The notes below the pieces were generated by a model that did no database searches, was not told the origin of the DNA, and saw only the letters and a list, made by a program, of their open reading frames with translations. Shown in pieces: positions 46,590 through 57,009 of a stretch of 64,000 nt of DNA. Both the position numbers and the translations under genes were made by a program. The DNA is taken from the NCBI GenBank assembly GCA_951804985.1, contig OX638134.1:84113679-84177678 (forward strand). Reading direction: 5' to 3'. Every line of letters begins with the position of its first letter. Position 1 is the stretch's first letter. Origin of the DNA: Dryomyza anilis (taxonomy: Eukaryota > Arthropoda > Insecta > Diptera > Dryomyzidae).

Positions 46590-47510
46590 ATGATAACAGA
46601 AATATTACCAAGACGAAATTTTAAGATCTGCCAACCTGACATTCAAGACTGGCTAACGCCTGACTGTGAGCCAGGTAGAGGGTCACACCGCATTTTCACA
46701 GACGGCTCCAGAACCGATCAGGGATCTGGTGCTGGAGTGTTTGTGGAACCGGATGACCGCAGACTTCACTTCGCCTTAGGCGACAATGCCTCGGTATTTC
46801 AAGCCGAAGTCTGTGCAATACTTATGGCTATGGACTACATTGCGGATAATAGATGGCAGAACAGGGCTATATCAGTTTGCAGCGATAGTCAGGCTGCTCT
46901 TAGCCTTTGAACAACCATGTCATCACATCCAAAATTGTACGTCAATGCAGATCACGTCTCAATTGTGTTGGTAAATACAATACACTGAAACTGATTTGGG
47001 TGCCGGACCATAAAGGAGTTTCGGGCAATGAAACATCTGACGAACTAGCAAGTGCTAGATGAAGATATTCTATTTGGACCAGAACCTGTGCTTGGACTAC
47101 CTGCATCTACGGGAAAATTCATCATCAGCTCTTGGGTCGCCTCTGCACACAAGAGCAGATGGCTGAATGAGACGAAATGCAGATTCTCCAAGCTCATGAC
47201 ACCGACGATAACCAAAAGATCTGCCTCGTTTCTACTTTCCTTTAGTAGAAAGGAGTGCAGAAAACTGACGGGACTTCTAACGGGACACAACGCATGTGAA
47301 AAACACATGAACGCAATCGGCCTGGCCGAAAGCGCCTTATGTTCTGCCTGCTACGAGGAAACTGGCACCACAGAGCACTATCTCTGTGACTGTCCAGCAT
47401 TTTCTAGAAATAGAAGGCAGATCTTTGGCACAGACGTGATGATAGAGGATCAGCTTCACTCTCTATCATACAAATGGCAGAATAATTCTGCCATTTATTA
47501 TTCGTACTAA
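46590..47510 (+). pseudogene. LINE ORF2 fragment with RNase H domain (I/LOA-type), frameshifted
   Basis: The frame opens with FTDGSR and GAGVF, then FQAEVCAIL and SDSQAAL: the first three acidic positions (D, E, D) of an RNase H domain. At about 46905 the frame breaks, and the next frame supplies WVPDHKGVSGNETSDELA, the closing RNase H motif. A second shift near 47050 returns to the first frame. It then reads TGKFIISSW...SRWL and a Cys/His tail CSACYEETGTTEHYLCDC, ending at a stop at 47508-47510. RNase H plus this tail places it in an I- or LOA-like non-LTR clade. Two frameshifts and no upstream RT make it a dead fragment. Confidence 0.85.
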
Positions 47511-47838
47511 GTTCCGGACGGACCAGATTTCAACTAGCTGTCAAACATTTTCTAGAATTACTAGGAAAATTATGTTAACATTTTTGGAAATGCCGAGGAA
47601 ATTCTGCTTTGATAACAGTGGATTCAACTCCGGACGGGACATCGAAAACCCTTATACATAAATCAAAAATTTTTCGTTATTTTAATTTATATCATTATTT
47701 ATAAGTTTTAGAAATAATTATTAATGTGACCAGAAAAAACAGAAATTAATATTTTGTATCTGTATGCCTTTAAAGTTTATTAATTTGGTTACTCAAAATA
47801 CATGAAAAATTGGTATATTTACATATGTATTTCATAGT
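47511..47838. other. Intergenic, no gene seen
   Basis: Contains two more ccggacgg(g)ac words (about 47514 and 47630), mirroring those left of the LINE fragment. Confidence 0.4.
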
Positions 47839-48090
47839 AGCCGCGGAGGCTCAGTGGTTAGTGCGTTGGACTGCAAGTCGAAAGGTCCCCGGTTCAAGCC
47901 TGGACTGGGGCTAACAACATCTTTTCATAGAAACATTTTTCTATACCACGCTACCTCTCGGCAGTAAATGGCAACCTACGAGAGTAAAACATTGCCTATG
48001 AAAAGCTCTCACCCGCCGTTAGGATTCGGCAATAAACTGTAGGTCCCACCACTTTGAGTACAAATATAACACGCACAGCTCAAAATGGTG
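47839..48090 (+). mobile_element. tRNA-derived SINE, copy 6
   Basis: The head at 47839-47913 has an A-box-like ggctcagtgg (about 47848) and B box ggttcaagcc (47891-47900). The body ends after cagctcaaaatggtga, so about 50 bp of the 3' end are missing. Confidence 0.9.
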
Positions 48091-48129
48091 AAAAAATGTT
48101 ATTTCATAGTAACGTCTCTTTATGAGTAT

Positions 48130-48858
48130 TTTTATACCCTACACTAAGAGTGAAAGGGCATATTCAGTTTGGTACGCCTTTTATAACACCCAGAAGGAAG
48201 CATCTCCGGTATGGAAAAGTATATATATTCTTGATCAGCATGACCTCCTGATTTGGCGATGTCCGTCTGTATGTCCGTCTGTCTGTCTGTTGAAATCCCT
48301 ACTACTTTTAAAATTGAAGAGCTCTAAGAGATCTAAGTTATAAGTTTCATTTATCTAAACTTATAACTTAGATTACTAATATACCTACGCTGTATGTGCG
48401 AAATTGGCGAGATCGGTCCATTGTGACCTATGATCCGACCAGTTATGTTCAAATACCTCATATAAAATGTACATATATAGATCAATTTTTATGTATACGT
48501 GCTTAGGTAAACTTTTTTGGTCAAATATATATTGATATCATGCTCAAATACATGATAATAATGTTTTCCGGCGAAAAGACTTGTGATTCACAAAAAAAAA
48601 AAAATAGAAATTCGGTACACCTACCCATTTGGAAATATGGGTATCATATGAATGGAAATTCTTCAGCGATTGAAAGTTTGTAGTTATTTTCAGGATTCGT
48701 ATACCCTGGTGACCTATATATCACTTTGAATGGTAACCACACGTATGTGTAGGGTATTTATAGTCGGCTTAGACCGACTATAATTTTGATAATCCTAACT
48801 ATCATAATTACACCTACTTTAAAATTTCCCATGTGATCTAACCTTCCCAACTGGTTTT
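48130..48858 (+). mobile_element. MINE (mini-me) element, copy 2
   Basis: Starts ttataccctacac. It contains a TA run (48220-48229), the conserved core attcttgatcagcatgacct and a (GTCY)n tract (about 48260-48290), then about 480 bp of body. Near the end lies a hairpin (tatagtcgg..ccgactata, about 48761-48784), and it ends aactggtttta. Over its length it closely matches 58567-59303 in reverse complement. Confidence 0.85.
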
Positions 48859-50980
48859 ATATGTTACCGTTAACGGAATAGAAATTTCTTTTCAGATATT
48901 TAGATTCAGACATTTAATATTCTAAATCCATCGTTATTTTAAAGATTTGAGCATTTTGAATTTTTCGGTTGTGGTTTACGTTTTTCTGGAATTATAAATG
49001 CCCATATGTGTATTTATAATTCCTTTAAAAATGTTGTTATTTAATTGTCAAATACTACTTTCTTGATTTATAAATTATTATTTAAAAAAAAAACTAATAT
49101 ATTTTTTTGAAAATAAATTGATTGATAGACAAAAATTATTTTTACAAATTTTTCAAAAATATAATGTTTTTTTAAAAATTTAAAAATTAAAAAAAAACAA
49201 AAATTTTGAAAAAAAAATCTATCCGAAAAAACTAGTTTTCAAAATAATTTTTTTATAAAAAAATGTGTAAAATTTTTCGAAAAAAAAATATTGTCAATAA
49301 ATTGCATGTTGAGCAAGCATTATATAATAAATAGCAAACAAGAACTACTTGAGAACTGAGAAGTATAACAAAAAAAAAATGACGAAAAATAAATGTTTTA
49401 ATTAAAATTTGGTTTATTATGTTCTTGTTCATTAATATAATGAAACGTATTCTTCACATACAATTCATCATATTGAACAACACTGTTTCGCTCATTCATC
49501 AAATTGATAATAGTAGTATTAAAATATCAAAAGATATGCTTTATTCAAATATTCTCTAATTTATAACATTCACTAATTAAAACCAGATCACTATTCCATA
49601 TTTTAAATTTTTAAACTTGCAGTCAAAATTACGAAATACTTATTTTTTGTAATATCGAATTCAGTTCTATAAACTCACAAGATTATAATTTAATTATAAT
49701 TTAATTATGTGAATATTGTAAAATATACCGTTATTTGTTCATTATTTTGTTGTTTAAAAATTCAAGATAAACTGAAACTTTATACATATTCATAAATAAT
49801 ATTTTCTTTGCAATTCTAGAATTCCGTAGATAAATTTTTAGTTATTTTGACAACCTCAATTATCTTCAAAAAAATGTAGGTATTTGCGCAGGTGTTCGCA
49901 ACGACATCCTGCAAAACTATTGCATAAAGTGGCCTATATAGATACTACGCCCCAGTACGGCACAACAATGCAGCTGTCATCTTGGCAGCCTTTTTATTTT
50001 TTATTTGGGTGGCACAGCAATGCGGTAGTTATGACATTAGTGCCGTGAACAGCATGTAGGAGGCGCTGCAGTTGCAGTTACCGTTAATAATGGTCATTGG
50101 AAAGCAATGACCGAACTGACGACCGACCGATCTACTGACCGTCCAACCGATCGACTGACCAACCGACTGACCGACTGAGTGACTGTGTGTTGTAATGGCA
50201 ACTGCTATACAATGGATTACTGACGCTGTAAAGGCTACATATGTGGGGGCTGATTTATGTGGAAAACTTAAAGTGCTTAGTAGTCACTGAGAATGGCAGA
50301 ACATATTTGTAGCAATGGCATCTAAGGATATAAATGACCAGTGACTGAGGGACTTTGAGAAAATTCTTGTTTTTTATGTAAATTTATTTAAGTACTGACT
50401 CATTTCTTTAAATTTATATTCAGCTCAATTCTAAATTAAAAAAAATATCAAAAAAAGATTTTTATGTAAATTCAATACAAATATATGTAGGAGTATTTAT
50501 TTAAAATTGGGCAGATTATCAAATTTTTAGAAACTACAAACCTGTCATTAATTTCAATATGGGAACAAAAATACAAAAATTTAATAGTACTTATTAGTGG
50601 TGGATAATATCTAAATCTAGCAATTGCCATTACAACTGTTAAAACTTTATTGTTTTACGAATTCATTTAGGATATTCTAAATTTTGTTTTGATGTACAAT
50701 TTGGTATTTTGTATTTGGTCAGTATAAGTTTTGAATTATGTATCGTCCAATGAAACAAAAAAAAAAATCCAATATTCAAAAACTGTATTTGAAATTCAAA
50801 ACACATCAATAGTAATTCATCAATCAATTCACACATCAACAATTAAGAAATTCCATTTCCATTCCAAAAAATATATTCAGATTTTAAAATCAATAATTAT
50901 GAATTTCAGATGATATTTTCTGAATTTTAAATGGAAAGTTAGGACGATACGTATTTTGAAAATCAAATCTAAAATTTAAA
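48859..50980. other. AT-rich intergenic, no gene seen
   Basis: No exon supported. A less AT-rich stretch at 49880-50300 includes a gacc-rich simple repeat (about 50110-50180). Confidence 0.4.
50110..50182. repeat. Degenerate (GACC/GACT)n simple repeat
   Basis: gaccgaccgatctactgaccgtccaaccgatcgactgacc-type run. Confidence 0.75.
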
Positions 50981-51290
50981 TTATAATAATAATAATTTGG
51001 CACAACAGTCCTATAAGAACTTAGGCCGAGCTCTCTCAACATTTTGAGCTGGGCGTGTTATATTTGTACTCAAAGTGGTGGGACCTACAGTTTATTACCG
51101 AATCCGAACGGCGAGTGAGAGCTTTTCATAGGCAATGTTTACTCTCGTAGGTTTGCCATTTACTGCCGAGAGGTAGCGCGGTATAGAAAAATGTTTCTAT
51201 GAAAAGATGTTGTTAGCCCCAGTCCAGGCTTGAACCGGGGACTTTTCGGCTCGCAGTCCAACGCACTAACCACTGAGCTACCGCGGCTAC
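50981..51290 (-). mobile_element. tRNA-derived SINE, copy 7 (full length)
   Basis: Reverse-strand copy from tagccgcggtagctcagtgg to an (ATT)n tail (ttataataataataat on +). It is complete and carries several substitutions relative to copies 3 and 4. Confidence 0.9.
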
Positions 51291-51761
51291 AAAAAAATTT
51301 AAATTACAATTGATATATTTTGAATGTTTCAAAAGGGAATTTCTGAACTATAATTCATATAAGTATTTTGTATTTCAAATTTAATTTTTGAATTACAATT
51401 GTTTTTTTTAAGTACACTAGGAATTTATGTAGAATCTCTCTTTTAAAAACCTCTTCTGAATTTGAAGGTATTACTCAAAGTTTACCATTAAACGAATTTA
51501 TTTACGAATTTATTTAGAGTTCAAAAAGTTATCATTTCGATTTAATTTCAATTTAAATTTTTTGACGAATGACGTACTGAATGGTATCTCCTATACATAT
51601 CATGTGCTGCAACCCAAAATGTCCAGGATGATACAACCAAGTTTCTTATAAATGGTATTGGGAGACAAAAATGATTTTTTCTACTTTTATTGAAATCAAA
51701 CATCGTTAATTATAAAACATTTTAGAAGTTTACAGTCGTTCATTCTCTAAAAAAAATGTTT
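51291..51761. other. Intergenic, no gene seen
   Basis: AT-rich with no supported feature. Confidence 0.3.
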
Positions 51762-51930
51762 GGCTGGTTCAAGGCTGTTTAAAAACATATTCGATAAATT
51801 TAAGGCAAAGGTAGAGTTTGTATTAAAAGATGTCTGTTTTCTACCGGTTTCAAAAATATTCCATAAAATTTGACAATCGGTTTGCCGGAAATATTCCTAA
51901 AAGTTCCAGAAAAATATTCAGGGACAACTT
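51762..51930 (+). mobile_element. Diverged MITE family U copy
   Basis: Retains ttcaaggc..tttaaaaacat, gtagagtttgtattaaaaga, tgtctgttttct and tgccggaaatattcct in family order. Confidence 0.55.
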
Positions 51931-51949
51931 AGACAACATTTCTGTAACA

Positions 51950-52025
51950 TAATTTAGAAACATTTTATCGGAAGATTTTAAACAATTTAGAAACATTTTA
52001 TCGGAAGATTTTAAACAGACAAACG
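51950..52025. repeat. Two-copy direct repeat, ~36 bp
   Basis: atttagaaacattttatcggaagattttaaac occurs at about 51953 and 51989, joined head to tail. Confidence 0.8.
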
Positions 52026-52150
52026 AGGACTTTATGTCAAAATCTTCACACAAAAAAATCTTCTTTTGGCATGAGGTTGGAAGAATGATAAACTTCATTC
52101 GGTAAAATCGAATGGTTTACAAATTTTCTGGCGGAACTGCCATATTAGCC

Positions 52151-52333
52151 TATACACACTCCTAATTGTTAAAAATCTGTACTAAATTGTTCTAAAACAG
52201 TTCGAAATTGGTTGCAGAAGAAACTACTACTTTTTTTTTTGACAATAACAACCGACTAAGCGGTTAAGAGAACCGTATGAGATGGTTGGGCAAAGAGTTG
52301 GTTAAGGCAACAAATCTCTATTCTGTGTGTGTA
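52151..52333 (-). mobile_element. Small MITE family C, copy 2
   Basis: Reverse complement of 9738-9921 with moderate divergence; ends tatacaca...tgtgtgtac. It lies between MITE U fragments. Confidence 0.6.
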
Positions 52334-52404
52334 CCTAATTTCTGTTCATAATAAAAATATGGTAGAAATCTTCCTTAAATATTATATAAAATTAGATAAC
52401 CTCC

Positions 52405-52492
52405 GAGCCAAAATTTCTAGCATTTTTCAGCAATATTTCTGGCATATTTCCGGCAAACACACAGATAAATTAAAATTTATGGGAAGCGTAAG
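52405..52492 (-). mobile_element. MITE family U fragment
   Basis: ccaaaatttctagcattttt..ggcatatttccggcaaac matches the closing half of family U on the reverse strand. Confidence 0.55.
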
Positions 52493-52587
52493 GCAGATTT
52501 TTTTTTTTTTTTACAAATTAACCAACGCTCAGGGGATGCCCCCTATTCATGCAATGCACAGTGTTGATCGTAAGAAGGGATGATAGG

Positions 52588-53145
52588 TTAAATGGAGGGT
52601 GGAAAGATGAAGTAGTGTCGGTGAATGTTTGTTTTGAACTTGCCAATATCAAAAATGTCGGGAAAAACAGACGCAGGGAGATTGTTCCACAAACGTATCG
52701 TGCGACTGAAGAACGAATTCTCTCGGTAATGCGTGGTTCTATTGAGAGCCGAGTTAACTACGAAGGGGTGGGCTTGGTTCGATGCCCGAGTAGAACGAGA
52801 GGACACACGACCTGGTGGAATCAGTCCATGTATTTCACTCGAACACTTACCATTGTAATACCTATAGAACAGGCTTACACACCCTACGGTCCTTCGGTGC
52901 TCAAGAGAACCAATAGAGGATGAAATATTTTCATCCCCTATTAAATATATTGCACGCTGTTGGATTCGATCCAGGAACTCCAAAGAAGATTTTGAAGCCC
53001 CTGCCCATATGTGCGAATTTTATTCCATCTTAGGCCGAATATAGGTGGTGTAGACAGTGCGCAAGTCAGCAGGAGTGAAGTATGTCTTACACCGTTTTAA
53101 AAAACCGAGGCACTTGGCCGCCTCTTTCGACACGTCATATATGTG
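52588..53145 (-). pseudogene. LINE ORF2 C-terminal fragment with one in-frame stop
   Basis: One continuous reverse-strand frame reads DVSKEAAKCLGFLKRCKTYF, then LRTVYTTYIRPKME, a TAA near 53030, NSHIWAGASKSSLEFLDRIQ, and finally RTIRLWNNLPASVFPDIFDI, closing at the stop at 52588-52590. This succession (Y.TYIRP..EY.S..W.G....L..LDRIQ.RA...I; RT.RLWN.LP..VFP...D...FK) is well known at the end of many insect non-LTR ORF2 proteins. Only one nonsense change and no frameshift in about 185 codons suggests a fairly recent insertion. No clear poly(A); a short poly(T) at 52500-52513 on + may be its remnant. Confidence 0.82.
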
Positions 53146-53303
53146 GTTTGTCGGAAATATGTCAGAAAAATTCTCGAAAGATGTCTCAGGAAGGTTATCA
53201 AACTTTGTAGAATTTTAAAGGAAGAATGTTCGCATATTTTGGGTACAAACTACTACCTTGTTTGCTTAAAATCGTTAGAAAAAAATTAAAAAATAAAATA
53301 TTT

Positions 53304-53550
53304 AAAACTTTTGGCAGGGTCGAGGCAGTTCAGAAACATTTGCTCGACATATTTCAAACAGACAAAGGCGGAGTTTGTATCACAAGTTGTCGGTTTTCTG
53401 CCCATTCCCAAAATATGACGTGTATCTGCCATTAAAATGCCATACAATTTTACAACCTGTTATTCACTTCCCAAGATATTCTATTTAGCTGTGTGTTTCC
53501 CGGAATTATGCCCGAAATATTCCTGGAAATGCCAAAAATGTTGTCTGGGG
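53304..53550 (+). mobile_element. MITE family U, copy on + strand
   Basis: Runs from ggcagggtcgaggcagttca to gccaaaaatgttgtctgggg. It matches 53661-53910 inverted at roughly 90%. The left terminus is damaged. Confidence 0.75.
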
Positions 53551-53660
53551 TATCTAATAAAATTACGGAGTATTTTACAATTAATGTAAATTCGTTTACT
53601 GCAAACGAATTACTTGTGCAAAACTAAAAAAATACATCTACAAATAAAGTTCATTGCTTA

Positions 53661-53910
53661 CCCAAGACAAAATTTCTGGCATTTTTCAGGAATATTTTGG
53701 TCATATTTCCGGCAAACGCACAGCTAAATGGAATATCTTGGGAAGTGAAGGTTGTAAAATTTGATGGCATTTTAATGGCAGATTCACGCCATATTTTGGG
53801 AATGGGCAGAACACAGACAGCTTTTGATACAAACTCCGCCTTTGTCTGTTTGAAATATGTCGTGGAAATGTTTCTGAACTGCCTCGACCATGCTAAAATT
53901 TTGTCTGGGG
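53661..53910 (-). mobile_element. MITE family U, reference copy (250 bp)
   Basis: Ends cccaagacaaaattt ... aaattttgtctgggg give about 15-bp inverted termini, defining the family as a MITE. Together with 53304-53550 it forms an inverted pair with about a 110-bp loop. No target duplication could be fixed. Confidence 0.75.
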
Positions 53911-54049
53911 GTAATTTTTATTTTGTGAGAAAATACATTTCTTTGTATGTGAGCTCCTCTTAAATTTTTGAAATTAATAAATATAAATTTTAAAATTTGT
54001 TTTTGCCTGTATAAAAACGATTAAAAGTTTTTTTTAAATTTTAATATTT

Positions 54050-54055
54050 TTTATT
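54050..54055 (-). terminator. Polyadenylation signal AATAAA, gene at 54 kb
   Basis: 25 nt after the TGA stop on the reverse strand. Confidence 0.55.
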
Positions 54056-54079
54056 TTTTAATTTTTTTTTTTTTACTTT

Positions 54080-54409
54080 TCACCAGTGCTGTTCATAGGC
54101 CACAGGATGTGTATAGACGGCACGTACCACCGGCGCATCCGCAAATCCATTCAGTGGAGCACTCACCGATGCGTGGTTGACATAGTCAGCCGTCTGCACG
54201 GTATGTTGGTACTCATAACCGCTAGCCAATGGATACTCCGGATTCGTGCTGTAGACGATATGTCCAGCGATGGCGGCGACAATGAGGGCAAAAAATACCA
54301 ACTGCAAAATTACAAAAATGATAAAACATTAGTTGATACTAAAAAAAACAAATTTTAATTTAAATTATAAACATTTCGCTGTAAGTAATTAACATACAAA
54401 TTTGAACAT
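54080..54409 (-). CDS. Small secreted protein, divergent member of the MFKx gene set (77 aa)
   Basis: Exons 54398-54409 (MFKF) and 54080-54301, with a 96-nt intron (GTATGT ... TTTTGCAG). The 77-aa product has a hydrophobic leader (LVFFALIVAAIAG) and a Tyr-rich mature chain with YPLASGYEYQH and HTVQTADYVNH. It ends APVVRAVYTHPVAYEQHW. It lacks the AVSHQS core of the other six genes, yet shares the 12-nt MFKF exon, the phase-0 intron, the small size and the A-P-V-V-x-A-V-Y-type tail. That suggests either a diverged member that lost the core or a neighbouring cuticular family with the same design. A TATAAAGC box lies at 54496-54503 and AATAAA at 54050-54055. Secretion is well supported; a role in cuticle is inferred from context. 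Confidence 0.82.
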
Positions 54410-54470
54410 TATGATAGGTTTATGATTGTAATTACGACAACTGTACTGGGCAAGCAACTCGTTAGCTCTG

Positions 54471-54503
54471 TCTTGATTACAGCATGGGACACATTGCTTT
54501 ATA
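54471..54503 (-). promoter_or_regulatory. Core promoter of the 54 kb gene: TATAAAGC and TCAAGA
   Basis: TATAAAGC on the reverse strand (54503-54496); TCAAGA (54476-54471) at the expected spacing is a weak initiator. Confidence 0.65.
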
Positions 54504-54509
54504 CTCTTA

Positions 54510-55369
54510 AAAAAAAGCTTAATACTAAAAAAACAAGAAAAAACCAAAAATTCGTTAGATTAGAAAAAGTGAAAAAATGTACAAAACATCGAAATATGAC
54601 ACCATCATTGCATGTATTGTTTTGAACAGCATTTTGTTATATAGTTTAAAATTATAAATAGTATAAAAATTATATAATTTTCTAAAATATAGCAACTATA
54701 TGTAATGACTCAGTAGTATATCACACATAATAATTGTAAATGATTTAAAGACTTTGTCTCATTATTTTGTCGCCATTTTCCTATGTAGACGACCTTCGGC
54801 TCCATTAAACGTGAGCATAATAACCAAGAACTTTGAATTGTTGTGACGTAGCTCGTGAGGTTCTATTAAGTCTATAGTTTGTCTTGATCTGAAACCGGTA
54901 TTGATTGTTAATCGAATTTGTGCACTTTTATGTGGGTTCACAATTAGAGCCGCTTATGGTGTAAATGTCGCGTTGTCTGAACCGACAAAAAAAAACTCAT
55001 TTAAAAGCTATAAATCTAAATTAATTAGAGTAAAAAAGTAGAAAAAATACATAGAACCTGGCTGGAAATTACGATGTCAGTGAACAGAATACAGAATTTA
55101 AAATGAGCTAGTTTCATTTTATACTGATTGAGCAATTATTCGTAAAGGTATTAAATAATTTTATTACAATTCAAATAGGTATTAAATTAGTAGTATTAGT
55201 AAATGAAGTAGTTTATAAAGTAAAACAATTGTTCATCATTATTAAGAATATCATTCTTCCAACTACATTTCATTGTATTGAATAGGAATTCATTATATTA
55301 ATGGCAACTATGCATCAATTTTATAAATTCATCATCAATTTGATGAATGTATAAAAATGTGTTGATATC
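54510..55369. other. AT-rich intergenic, no gene seen
   Basis: No supported feature; likely upstream regulatory DNA of the 54 kb gene on its left part. Confidence 0.35.
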
Positions 55370-55760
55370 ATTCAATTTTCCAACAAAAATTCTATTTTTA
55401 CAAAATATATATATATTCACCAATATTCAATTTATAACAAAAAAAAACAATTTTTCCCCAAAAATTTTTTAACACAAAAAATTCAAAAAATAAAAAGTTA
55501 ACCAAAAGTTAAATTTTTCATTATAAATTTAATATTCACCATAATTTCAATTTTTGCCCAAAATTTAAACGTAACACAAAAAATTCAATTTTTCACCAAA
55601 AATCCAATATTTCACCAATAATTCAATTTTTCACCAAAAATACAATTTTTCAAAAAAAATTCAAATTTTCACAAAAAACTAAATTTTTCGCCAAAAGTTA
55701 AATTTTTCACCAAAAAAATAAATATTTACAAAAAATTCAATTTTCAGCAAATATTTTCTC
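55370..55760. repeat. Diverged relative of the 19-bp satellite (tcaatttttcaccaaaaat)
   Basis: About 18 decayed units with cacc in place of cact. Closest to the reverse-oriented arrays. Confidence 0.75.
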
Positions 55761-57009
55761 ATGAATAAATTTCACACCAAAAATATATGTCTTGATAGAT
55801 AAATTTAGAATTTTAGAGTATGCTAAAATATAATATACTGACTATTCTTATGCTTGCCACAACTATATTCATATTTAATGCTAGTTTTTAAACATACTAT
55901 ATTTGCCGTGAGCATCAAAGCGCATATAAAATAATTATTTTCAATTATTTTAAAAATCTAAACAATAAATCAAAAATAAATCAACAATAAATCAACAATA
56001 TGTCAACAATAACAAAAAAATGAATGATTAAATTATAGAAAAATAAAAATAATGTTTACAACAATTTGAGTATTTGCGTGGTAAAGCACCAAAAGCTTTA
56101 AAATGTTTCATTCATTGAATGAATGCGGATTAGTTTTTCAATTTGCAATTCTAGAATTGTACAAATTCGACGAAGTCTATGCGCTTTGCAATGAGTTCCG
56201 GTATGTCTACGAACGATTCCAAAACAACTTTTATGGTTGACGTTAAAGCAGCTGGACATAACCAGTTGTTTGACAGATGCTTAGCGCAGGCTATATATTT
56301 CTTGTTGTTACCCGAGGTGTTCTTTTGTAGATTTCTTTTTTTTTTGTAATGATATGAATCAGTCTGAATTGGCGTTTTTCTTGGTTATAAATGGTATTGT
56401 TTAGGGATTACGTTATAGTTGTTTTTAATATTTTTTTATTTATAACAATATCCGGGCGTGGTAGTTGTTTATGAGTTGCCTATTAGTTGCTTTTGTTTAT
56501 TTTTTTTTCTCTAAAATTGTAGAGGGTAACGAACGCCAGTTATAAAAAATTATGATTTGTTGTGGGTGGTTGTAAGTTCTATGTTTAATTCGAAATTTTG
56601 TCTGTAAAAATACGAATCAATTGGTAAGCATTTTTACATAAATAATCGAACGATATTTTAACGATATCGAAATGATATGGTTTATTAAATTGTCGTTTTC
56701 GATAATCTATAATGATAGAAAATCGACAAGGTTTCGATAAACTAATATTGTGTGTTCAACAAATTTTATTTTTTAAGTGAATATTTGGATTTTAAGTGAA
56801 CATTTTGATATTAAGTAAAAATTTTATATATAACAATAAAAAAATGGTTCGTTTTGATTTTTTTTACATAAATTAAAAATTTTAATGAACATTTAAAATT
56901 TTAGTAAGTATTAGAATTGTTTGTTAAAAATGTACAAAAAAGTATTTAACAACAACTAAGTAGAACTTTTTGAACTTATCTGTTATTTTTCTCTGAGCTA
57001 TTTCACTTT
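55761..57009. other. AT-rich intergenic, no gene seen
   Basis: Includes caataaat words (55960-56010) and an ifrequent 'attttaagtgaa' motif at 56770-56900 resembling decayed 19-bp satellite. No exon support. Confidence 0.4.

Noticed and set aside
46590..46910. Stand-alone RNase H gene
   Set aside because: Frame breaks mid-domain and continues in another frame with LINE tail motifs; it is a retrotransposon remnant.
47839..47913. Functional tRNA gene
   Set aside because: The tRNA-like head recurs in several copies, always fused to the same ~230-bp body, and its anticodon arm is distorted; it is a SINE head.
48761..48784. Tatagtcgg/ccgactata hairpin as a transcription terminator
   Set aside because: It is a shared feature of the MINE copies, far from any gene 3' end.
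52549..52923. 124-codon + strand frame
   Set aside because: Antisense to the LINE ORF2 fragment, whose reverse-strand frame carries recognisable motifs.
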